Assembly: GCA_934700385.1 (NCBI GenBank)
Contig: CAKUXO010000022.1
Span: forward strand, 1 to 27,116
From: an uncultured Candidatus Melainabacteria bacterium
GTDB taxonomy: Bacteria; Cyanobacteriota; Vampirovibrionia; Gastranaerophilales; Gastranaerophilaceae
Direction of reading: 5' to 3'
DNA: 27,116 bases
Shown: piece by piece, positions 16,601 through 23,244 of the stretch
Layout: the number at the start of each line of letters is the position of its first letter
Position numbering within the stretch: position 1 is the first letter of the stretch
Made by a program: the position numbers and the translations under genes
The notes under the pieces: model-generated
The model's database searches: none
What the model was told of the DNA's origin: nothing
Seen by the model: the letters and a program-made list of their open reading frames with translations, nothing else

Positions 16601-16633
16601 AATAGAGCTTTTGCAAAATGCGAAAGCTCTATT
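16601..16633. terminator. Bidirectional terminator between convergent genes
   Basis: AATAGAGCTTT (16601-16611) pairs with AAAGCTCTATT (16623-16633). The stem extends inward by a T-G wobble and two GC pairs to 14 bp, with loop AAAAT. T-rich sequence follows on both strands. It serves the cysteine-rich gene (plus) and the large repeat-protein gene (minus), whose stop codons flank it. Confidence 0.88.
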
Positions 16634-16658
16634 TTCTATTAATATAATACTCTAAAAC

Positions 16659-19600
16659 TTATTCAAGTTCATCGAGTGCTTCATCACAAGTGTTTGCCAT
16701 ATCTTCAAGAACTTGAGAAGATTCATTTGAAACACTTTCAGCTGCAACTGGTTCATAATGAACTGGCTCTTCATAATAGTTTACAGGTTCTTCATAAGTT
16801 GCAGCAGGTTCTTCGTGAACCACAGGAGTACTATTTACTGCTGAATAATTTTCAAACTCTGCACCATTATCTTCAGCTGATGAATTATCAGGATTTGGAT
16901 TATTGTTTACATCATTTCCGTTTGATGGTGTTTGATTATTATCTTCTGAAGGTTGAGATGAATCGGAAGAACCGTTATTATCGTTGCTTCCATTGTCTTC
17001 ACCGCCTGCTGAATTATCAGGGTTTTGGTTGCCACTGTTTGTAGTATCATCTTCAGTTGATGAATTATCTTGAGATGGAGTTGGTGTAGGTGTTGCAGCG
17101 TCTTCATCGCCGAAGTCTGCGCCATTATCACCACTGTTGTTGTCACCGTCGCCACCATTTGTGTTTTGGTCACCCATATCAGGGCAAGATGGGCTTGGTG
17201 TAGGAGTTAAAACTTCACTTGGCGTTGGTGTTGGTTCTTGAGATGGTGTTGGTGTAGGTGTTACATCATCATCAAAGTCTGCGCCATTGTCGTTACCATT
17301 ATTATTTCCGTCATCTCCACCTGTAGATGGTGTAGGTGTTGGTGTTTGAGTTGGTTCTTGAGATGGTGTTGGAGTAGGAGTTTGAGTTGGTTCAGGAGTT
17401 GGTCCTACAACATCATCACTTGGTGCAGGTGCTGGTGTTTCACTTGGTGTTGGAGTTGGAGTTGGATTATCATCAAAATCCGCACCGTTATCACCATTAT
17501 TATTTTTGCCGTCATCACCATCTGATGTTGGTAATGGAACAGGTGTTGGTGTTTCACTTGGAGTTGGCGTTGCAGTCGGAGTTTGACTTGGTGTTGGTGT
17601 AGGTGTTACATCATCATCAAAGTCTGCGCCATTGTCGCCATTATTATTTTTGCCATCATTATCACTTGGAGTTGGTGTTGGTGTTGCTGATAGAGTTTGA
17701 CTTGGTGTAGGAGTAGGTGTTTCAGTTGGTGTAGGTGTTGGAGTTGGTTCGTCTTCAAAATCTGCACCATTATCACCATTATTATTTTTACCGTCATCAT
17801 CGCTTGGCACCGGTGTTGGTGTTGTTGATGGTGTTGGTGTTGGAGTTGGATCTTCAAAATCTTTTCCGCCATCATCTGGTTTATTTGGTTTATCATTTTC
17901 ATCTACATCTTGTTTTGGTCCATCTGGGCAAGATGGAGTTGGTGTAGGTGTAGGTGCATCCGGCGTTGGAGTCGGAGTTGGAGCGTCCGGCGTTGGTGTA
18001 GGTGTAGGTGTATCCGGAGTTGGAGTTGGTGTCGGTGCATCCGGCGTTGGTGTCGGAGTTGGAGCGTCCGGAGTTGGTGTAGGTGTAGGAGCGTCCGGAG
18101 TTGGTGTCGGAGTTGGTGTATCCGGAGTCGGTGTTGGTGTAGGTGTATCCGGAGTCGGAGTTGGAGTTGGAGTATCTGGAATTGGTGTTAAAGTCGCCGT
18201 TGGTGTAGGCGTTGGTGTAGGAGTATCCGGAGTTGGTGTAGGTGTTGGAATATCCGGAGTTGGTGTTGGTGTAGGTTCATCAGGAGTATCTGGAGTATCA
18301 GGTATCAAAATTGATTGATACTTATAAACCGGTCCTTGAACTTGCGCAACTACTTCTTGAGCTTCAGGTTGAGCAAAAGCTACTGGTTGAAGATTAATCA
18401 TTGTGTCATTCAAATCATTTTTGAAATATTTTAGATTAATCGGTTGAGTTAAATCATCATAAACAGGATAGCTATCTTCATATTGAGCAGCTAACTCGTT
18501 ATTGTCATCAACAACTTGTTTATATGTTGCTTCTAATAATGAAGTATATTTTTCAGGATTTTGCTCTAGAGCTTCTGTTAAACTTGTTCCATCGGTGAAT
18601 TTATATAAATTTAAGACATCTAAAGGAGTAGTATCTTCACCATTTAATTCATCAAGTGTAACCACTGTTGAATCAGGAACAATGTATGAAATAACTGTTT
18701 TATCTGTTGTTTCTTCTGTTAGCATTTCTCTAACGTCATCAGAAGTTAAACCATCAACCCTTGACATAACGCTTACAGGAACACGAGGTGTTTCAAGAGT
18801 TAATTCGCCATTTTTTTGAGCATAGTTATATAATGCAGTTTTAATATCTGTTTCATCAGCTTCTTTAAATTCTTCATAATTTGGATTATTTAAGCCAACA
18901 GCATGCCAGATTGCAGCCCCAGCATAAGAATCCATTGTATCAATACCATAATGTTGAGCTAATTTATCTTCAACTAATTCATTAAATGCCATTTTTGAAA
19001 CTGCATTTTTAATTTCATCTGAACTAAATTCTAGTGTTGATGCTTTTGAATCACTATCAGCGCCTTCTGGGACAAATTCTGTTGCACCGATTGTAACTGT
19101 ATTATAGTCATTTGTTGTTTCAACTAATGGAGTGAAAGCAGGTAAGTAAATTCTTTTTGTGCCATCAGTTGAATAATCAACGTTCATTAAATCTTTTGCT
19201 TCAGCATTTGTTAAATCGCCTTGAGTATAATCTTTTCCAAGTTCATCACTTGCTGTTTCTAACATCCAAGGGTTAGCTTTTACAATAGCATAAGCGCCAA
19301 GAGCTTTTTCTTGGTCGTCATCTTCTTTTAAATTATATTCATTTTCAAGAATTTCATTAATTGTTGTATAACCATCAACATCTTTTGAAATTACAACAGA
19401 GTCATTTTGAGGGTTAATACCGTATTGTTTGTTATTGTTTTTATATTGAGTATATGGTTTAAAGTTTTCAGTGAAATCAAATGTAATTGATGGCGCACTA
19501 AGAGTTTGAGCTAATTGAAATTCATTTTCATCATCATAGCCGTTTGTTGAAGAAACGGTTGATACTTCTTGCGCTGCGTTTGCTTTTGTTGCCGCAACAG

Positions 19601-19817
19601 GCGCAAACAAAGCAACTAAGGCAGTTGCAAAAGTTGCAACTTTAACACCGATTTTTTTGAAAAACGGATTAGTTTTACCGTGTCTTAAACCGGAAAAACT
19701 AACTGTATCATATTGTTGTTGTTGATTAAATGGGTTTTGAGTATATGATTTCTTGTTATCTAATCCTTTATTATATTGGTTGTTAACTGAAAAGGATGAT
19801 ATTTTGTCTAAACTCAT
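16659..19817 (-). CDS. Exported Pro/Thr-rich repeat surface protein
   Basis: This 1052-residue protein is of unknown function. A long polar N-region (1-54) contains NPF and VSFSG (39-43). It leads into a hydrophobic segment (about 56-75) and a plausible signal-peptidase site near ATKANA-A (about 77-82). Residues about 85-500 form an acidic folded region, with a possible degenerate LysM-like stretch around YTTINEILENEYNL to RIYLPAF. Residues about 505-628 are 12 copies of a 9-residue unit D-x-PTPTPTP. Then come Asp/Asn/Gly-rich modules (NGDNGADF type, five copies) alternating with PTPTP linkers, and an acidic tail with EEPVNYYEEPVHYEP. A strong Shine-Dalgarno (AAGGAGGC, 7 nt upstream) implies high expression. 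It is likely periplasm-spanning or surface-exposed; no LPXTG or SLH motif is visible. Confidence 0.8.
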   Translation of the reverse strand: MSLDKISSFSVNNQYNKGLDNKKSYTQNPFNQQQQYDTVSFSGLRHGKTNPFFKKIGVKVATFATALVALFAPVAATKANAAQEVSTVSSTNGYDDENEFQLAQTLSAPSITFDFTENFKPYTQYKNNNKQYGINPQNDSVVISKDVDGYTTINEILENEYNLKEDDDQEKALGAYAIVKANPWMLETASDELGKDYTQGDLTNAEAKDLMNVDYSTDGTKRIYLPAFTPLVETTNDYNTVTIGATEFVPEGADSDSKASTLEFSSDEIKNAVSKMAFNELVEDKLAQHYGIDTMDSYAGAAIWHAVGLNNPNYEEFKEADETDIKTALYNYAQKNGELTLETPRVPVSVMSRVDGLTSDDVREMLTEETTDKTVISYIVPDSTVVTLDELNGEDTTPLDVLNLYKFTDGTSLTEALEQNPEKYTSLLEATYKQVVDDNNELAAQYEDSYPVYDDLTQPINLKYFKNDLNDTMINLQPVAFAQPEAQEVVAQVQGPVYKYQSILIPDTPDTPDEPTPTPTPDIPTPTPTPDTPTPTPTPTATLTPIPDTPTPTPTPDTPTPTPTPDTPTPTPTPDAPTPTPTPDAPTPTPTPDAPTPTPTPDTPTPTPTPDAPTPTPTPDAPTPTPTPSCPDGPKQDVDENDKPNKPDDGGKDFEDPTPTPTPSTTPTPVPSDDDGKNNNGDNGADFEDEPTPTPTPTETPTPTPSQTLSATPTPTPSDNDGKNNNGDNGADFDDDVTPTPTPSQTPTATPTPSETPTPVPLPTSDGDDGKNNNGDNGADFDDNPTPTPTPSETPAPAPSDDVVGPTPEPTQTPTPTPSQEPTQTPTPTPSTGGDDGNNNGNDNGADFDDDVTPTPTPSQEPTPTPSEVLTPTPSPSCPDMGDQNTNGGDGDNNSGDNGADFGDEDAATPTPTPSQDNSSTEDDTTNSGNQNPDNSAGGEDNGSNDNNGSSDSSQPSEDNNQTPSNGNDVNNNPNPDNSSAEDNGAEFENYSAVNSTPVVHEEPAATYEEPVNYYEEPVHYEPVAAESVSNESSQVLEDMANTCDEALDELE
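17931..18290 (-). repeat. 27-nt coding tandem repeat (9-residue D-x-PTPTPTP)
   Basis: About 12 tandem units encode D[T/A/I/E]PTPTPTP, nine of them uninterrupted and three more beyond a degenerate unit (TATLTPIP). Units differ mainly at third codon positions (ggt/gga/ggc, gtt/gta/gtc on the plus strand) while the amino acids stay constant. This suggests selection on the protein rather than very recent duplication. The repeat stays in frame throughout. Confidence 0.9.
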
Positions 19818-19939
19818 AAAATTTGCCTCCTTTGGCGATTGCTAACGTATTAAAAAACATTTAAAAATGAAAATTTTTGCTATAAAATATCTTTTTTTGA
19901 AAATATTTTTACAATTCTTTACATTTTTGAGAAAAATAA

Positions 19940-19958
19940 AAAACAGTTGAACTGTTTT
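19940..19958 (-). terminator. Intrinsic terminator of tRNA-Gly
   Basis: AAAACAGTT (19940-19948) and AACTGTTTT (19950-19958) are inverted repeats that fold as a 7-8 bp stem with a 3-5 nt loop. On the minus strand the hairpin is followed by TTTTTTATTTTT. It lies 60 nt downstream of the tRNA 3' end and upstream of the large repeat-protein gene. Confidence 0.8.
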
Positions 19959-20017
19959 CCTTTCTTTGACTATTTAAAACTTAATTTTCGGTGACTAACT
20001 CATTATATGTTTTAAAA

Positions 20018-20093
20018 TGGAGCGGAAGACGAGGCTCGAACTCGCAGCAGCCTGCTTGGAAGGCAGGTACTCTACCAATTGAGTTACTTCCGC
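20018..20093 (-). tRNA. tRNA-Gly (anticodon TCC)
   Basis: The 76-nt cloverleaf includes the encoded CCA. The acceptor stem GCGGAAG (20087-20093) pairs with CTTCCGC (20022-20028), the discriminator is T, and CCA is at 20018-20020. The D-arm contains AATTGGTA. The anticodon stem CCTGC/GCAGG holds loop CTTCCAA, giving anticodon TCC for Gly (GGA and related codons). The T-arm is GCGAG-TTCGAGC-CTCGT. The gene stands alone, with a promoter to its right and a terminator to its left. Confidence 0.97.
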
Positions 20094-20334
20094 AACCGTA
20101 CTATTTATTTAACACCAAAAAAGTTTATTTTGCAATATTTTTTTTCAAAAAAATCAATTAAATTGAAAATTTTTCCTCTAAATTACTTAGTTTTACATAA
20201 CAATAATTACCAACACAGAAAGTATTGATAATTATTTTGTAAAGTTTTATTAAATCTTCATAAAATATTCTAAAGTTTTCTTTCATTTTACCGTCTATTA
20301 ATTTATAAGATGACAGTTAAAGAAAGGTTATATA
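20094..20334. other. 241-base AT-rich intergenic region
   Basis: Apart from the tRNA promoter at its left side, this stretch is AT-rich with A and T runs. A TATAAG (20304-20309) could be a -10 box for the small gene at 20335, but no convincing -35 hexamer accompanies it. No RNA gene or ORF of note was found. Confidence 0.5.
20106..20135 (-). promoter_or_regulatory. Promoter of tRNA-Gly
   Basis: On the minus strand, -35 TTGCAA (20130-20135) and -10 TAAATA (20106-20111) are 18 nt apart, and TG one base upstream of the -10 makes it an extended -10. Transcription would start about 6 nt before the mature tRNA 5' end at 20093. Confidence 0.65.
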
Positions 20335-20490
20335 ATGTTAGAAATGATTAGTCTTGTATTTTTTGGTTTATTAGTTTACACATTTTTAGTTATTGTTCCA
20401 ACAATCGTTGAAAATCTTTCAAGTGAAGAATTTAGAGCAGCATATTATTCTCACTTAGCTTCAAAATGTATTAATTCTTACGGAAAATAG
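20335..20490 (+). CDS. 51-residue membrane miniprotein
   Basis: This short ORF (ATG 20335, TAG 20488-20490) is preceded by AAGAAAGG about 7 nt upstream. The protein has one strong membrane segment (about residues 5-25, FFGLLVYTFLVIVPTIV) and a polar tail containing SSEEFRAAYYSHLASK and one Cys. The start and ribosome binding site, a membrane-helix composition and a charged tail argue for a real gene. It resembles no family I know. Its stop codon directly abuts the stop of the convergent HExxH gene, leaving no space for a terminator. Confidence 0.6.
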   Translation: MLEMISLVFFGLLVYTFLVIVPTIVENLSSEEFRAAYYSHLASKCINSYGK

Positions 20491-21147
20491 CTATAAAAGT
20501 TCCTCAAAGCCATAAGATCTTTCAGGCAAGTTTTGATATCCTTTATTTGTAATAACAAATTTATGGATATATTTACTTGTATAATTCCCCCTAACAAATA
20601 GTTTTTTAATAACATTCTCACGCTCAACCAATGGGTGTGAGATTTTTTCTAATTCAGGATTATCATCGCTTAATTGCGTCCAAACGGCAGCCTCAAGAGT
20701 CCAAGCATAGGTTTCTTCGTTTAAAGAATTATGCTCATCTTGATGTATCGCTTCGTGAGCTAATAAAGCGCAAAGTGCCTCAGGTGGCGCATCTTTATGT
20801 TTTTCATTTATATAAATATATAAATTCTTTTTCTTTTTCCAGCCTAATGCGTCAAAATTTGTGTACATCGGATTGATTAAAGCAAGGTTTGTGAATTCAA
20901 TTTTCACAGGGCGATTTGTTAAATTTCTCCCTAAAATTGCTTCTTTAGAATACTTACCCGTTGTATTATCTAAAAGCTCAATTGCTTTTATTAAATTCAA
21001 GTCATTAGTTACATCTTTATATTTATTATAAAGAGTTTTTTCATCAGTTTGTTTTGAATATGAAACACTATCATACGCAAAAAGCGGTTGATTATACGTT
21101 GATATTAAAGTTAAAAAAAGTCCTAAATAAATTATTTTCTTTTTCAT
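20491..21147 (-). CDS. Exported HExxH putative metallopeptidase-like protein
   Basis: This 218-residue protein has a signal peptide (MKKK then a hydrophobic stretch at about 5-18, possible cleavage after PLFA). The mature part contains LLAHEAIHQDEHNSLNEETYAW, which is HExxH at 131-135 with Glu144/145 as possible third zinc ligands, as in gluzincin-type peptidases. The start is set at ATG 21147 because GAGGTG lies 4-5 nt upstream; an in-frame TTG at 21159 contains that Shine-Dalgarno sequence. It is short for a peptidase, and family assignment beyond the zinc motif is not possible by eye. A good promoter lies upstream. Confidence 0.72.
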   Translation of the reverse strand: MKKKIIYLGLFLTLISTYNQPLFAYDSVSYSKQTDEKTLYNKYKDVTNDLNLIKAIELLDNTTGKYSKEAILGRNLTNRPVKIEFTNLALINPMYTNFDALGWKKKKNLYIYINEKHKDAPPEALCALLAHEAIHQDEHNSLNEETYAWTLEAAVWTQLSDDNPELEKISHPLVERENVIKKLFVRGNYTSKYIHKFVITNKGYQNLPERSYGFEELL

Positions 21148-21183
21148 AAAACACCTCAACCAATTCGTTTTTGTTTATTAAAT

Positions 21184-21213
21184 ATTATACGCATATATTT
21201 TTTATAATGACAA
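21184..21213 (-). promoter_or_regulatory. Promoter of the HExxH protein gene
   Basis: On the minus strand, TTGTCA (21208-21213) and a perfect TATAAT (21184-21189) are separated by 18 nt. Transcription would start near 21177, giving a leader of about 30 nt that contains GAGGTG. This is among the best sigma-70-type matches in the window. Confidence 0.75.
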
Positions 21214-21267
21214 ATTTTGTTTATAAAAATTAATCAATTATATCTTTTTATTTTTTTAAAAATATTA

Positions 21268-21273
21268 TAAAAT
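21268..21273 (+). promoter_or_regulatory. -10 element predicting a leaderless cyclase mRNA
   Basis: TAAAAT (21268-21273) ends 6 nt before the cyclase ATG at 21280, and the gap is AATTCT. No Shine-Dalgarno sequence is present. The upstream DNA is T-rich without a clear -35. Spacing matches the elements at 5608 and 7058 exactly. Confidence 0.5.
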
Positions 21274-21279
21274 AATTCT

Positions 21280-23244
21280 ATGGAATTAAAACAAAAGAAT
21301 ATAAAAGCTCTATTTATGGTTTTTGCGTTCATTTTTGCCGCAGTTTATATGCTTTGCGCAAATTATCTTGAACTTAAATCATATAATATAATGTCAAAAC
21401 TAACGATTAACAATAAACAACCATCTTCACAGGTTGTTTTAGTTGCAATTGATGACAAATCTTTAAGAGATATCGGTAGATGGCCTTGGAAAAGAGAAAA
21501 TTATATCGATATTTTTGATTACTTTGAAAACTACACAAATGCAAAAGTAATGGGCTATGATGGCATTATTGTAGCGCCCGATTTAGAACATCCTAAAAGC
21601 GATAAAAAATTATTTAATGCAATTGGAAACTATAAAAAACTTAGCGCAGGAATTGCTTTTTCTTATGATGAATTTGATGAAAATCTTGATAAAGACCACT
21701 ACATCAATCTTTTAGATGAAAAATCAAATAAAATTAAAGTAATTGATAGACGTTCTAAGAAAAATAAAATTCCGACATTTTTCAAAAGTTTCACAATTTT
21801 ACAAGAAAAATATTTTGAAAACATAGATTCCCTTGGTTCTGTAAACGTTCCAGAAGATTCAGACGGCTATATCAGAAAAGCAAGCCAATTAATTAATTTT
21901 AATGATAAATTTTATCCGTCTTTAGCTTTATTGATGTATTCAAAATACACAGGGATTAAAGAATTTCTTTTAACAGATAAATATATTTATGGTTTTTCAA
22001 ATAACCACACCCTTAAAATCCCTGTTGAAAATAAACACGGGCTAATTATGAACTACATTTGTTACTATAAAACAAATGATTTAACTTATTCTCATAAAAA
22101 ATATTCTGCTTCTGATATTATTAATTCTTATAAGTTAATTAAAGAGGGTAAAAAGCCAATTATAGACCCAAAAGAATTTCAAGATAAGATTGTTTTCGTT
22201 GGGGCAAACGCACAAGCGCAAGCACTTCAAGACGCAGCAAGAACACCAATTTCAGAAAACTTTGCGGGGCTTGACATTCAAGCAACAAACTTTGATAACC
22301 TTTTAACGAACACTTTTTTCCGTTCTGTTAGCCCAATGTATAACTTCTTAACTTGTTTATTTATCTTCATTTTAATCTTTTTACTTGTAATTCGCCTGCC
22401 GATTATGCACGCACTTTTATCAAGTATTAGCATTATGTTTCTTTATTTAATTTTTGCATTTTTTATGTACTTTAATAAAGTTGCAATTAGCTTAATTTTA
22501 CCTGAACTTTTCATTCTTGTGGCAATAGGTTGCGCTTATTCATATAGATATTTAATTGCAGATACTAAAAAGGCTAAAATGCAGACGGCGATGGGAAAAT
22601 ATCTTTCTTATGATGTTATGCAAAATGTTGTTAATAATATAGATAACATTGAACTTGGCGGCAAAAGGGCAGATATCACCGTTCTTTTTGCAGATATAAG
22701 AAATTTTACTTCAATTTCTGAAAAAATGGACGCTGCCTCAACTATGATGATTTTAAATGAATATTTTAGCGAGCTTGTCCCGATAATTGAAGAACATAAT
22801 GGCGTTTTAAATAAGTTTATGGGAGATGCTATTTTAGCAATTTTTGGTGAACCTAAAAAAACCCAAAACCACGCACTAGACGCAGTTAAGTGTGCTAATC
22901 GTATGCTTAAAAAGGTTAAACATCTTCAAGAAAAATGGATTGACGAGGGAAAACCAAAAATTGAAATAGGAATAGGTATTTCTTCGGGTGAAGCCTTCGT
23001 TGGCAACATCGGTTCAAAAGATAGACTTGAATATACTGTAATTGGTGATACAGTAAATACAGCAAGCAGAATTGAAAACTATAATAAAGTTTATAAAACA
23101 AACTTCCTTATAAGCGAGGCAACTTATAAAAGAGTGGCTCAATATGTTGATGTTATTACAATTAAAAACGTTTTAATTCGTGGTAAAACAGGAAGAATTA
23201 ATCTTTATGAAGTTATAAGGTTAGCGGAAAATACTCCTGAATGA
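21280..23244 (+). CDS. CHASE2-domain class III adenylate cyclase
   Basis: This 654-residue membrane signalling enzyme probably makes cAMP. The order is an N-terminal membrane segment (about 10-28), an extracytoplasmic CHASE2 sensor (about 45-345, with VLVAIDDKSLRDIGRWPW and a late IVFVGANA), three membrane segments (about 352-430), and a cytoplasmic class III cyclase domain (about 455-640). Metal ligands are Asp472 (LFADIRNFTS) and Asp516 (FMGDAILAIF). Lys512 and Asp590 fit purine selection, with Asn593 and Arg597 in DTVNTASR as transition-state residues. Lys512 favours adenylate over guanylate cyclase. The stop overlaps the recG start (ATGA). Confidence 0.92.
   Translation: MELKQKNIKALFMVFAFIFAAVYMLCANYLELKSYNIMSKLTINNKQPSSQVVLVAIDDKSLRDIGRWPWKRENYIDIFDYFENYTNAKVMGYDGIIVAPDLEHPKSDKKLFNAIGNYKKLSAGIAFSYDEFDENLDKDHYINLLDEKSNKIKVIDRRSKKNKIPTFFKSFTILQEKYFENIDSLGSVNVPEDSDGYIRKASQLINFNDKFYPSLALLMYSKYTGIKEFLLTDKYIYGFSNNHTLKIPVENKHGLIMNYICYYKTNDLTYSHKKYSASDIINSYKLIKEGKKPIIDPKEFQDKIVFVGANAQAQALQDAARTPISENFAGLDIQATNFDNLLTNTFFRSVSPMYNFLTCLFIFILIFLLVIRLPIMHALLSSISIMFLYLIFAFFMYFNKVAISLILPELFILVAIGCAYSYRYLIADTKKAKMQTAMGKYLSYDVMQNVVNNIDNIELGGKRADITVLFADIRNFTSISEKMDAASTMMILNEYFSELVPIIEEHNGVLNKFMGDAILAIFGEPKKTQNHALDAVKCANRMLKKVKHLQEKWIDEGKPKIEIGIGISSGEAFVGNIGSKDRLEYTVIGDTVNTASRIENYNKVYKTNFLISEATYKRVAQYVDVITIKNVLIRGKTGRINLYEVIRLAENTPE

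Noticed and set aside
16676..18191. Several plus-strand open frames opposite the large repeat-protein gene
   Set aside because: They are mirror frames of the PTP- and Asp/Asn-coding repeats, have low-complexity Trp/Cys/Arg or His/Leu composition, and lack ribosome binding sites.
17931..18290. Possible CRISPR-like array from regular spacing of near-identical words
   Set aside because: The 27-nt period has no unique spacers, stays in frame, and encodes a clean D-x-PTPTPTP repeat. There are no cas genes in the window.
20018..20093. tRNA gene as an integration site for a mobile island
   Set aside because: No integrase gene and no direct repeat of the tRNA 3' end were seen on either side.
21148..21159. 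TTG start at 21159 for the HExxH gene
   Set aside because: The codons after it contain the Shine-Dalgarno GAGGTG for the ATG at 21145-21147, which also begins a standard signal peptide.
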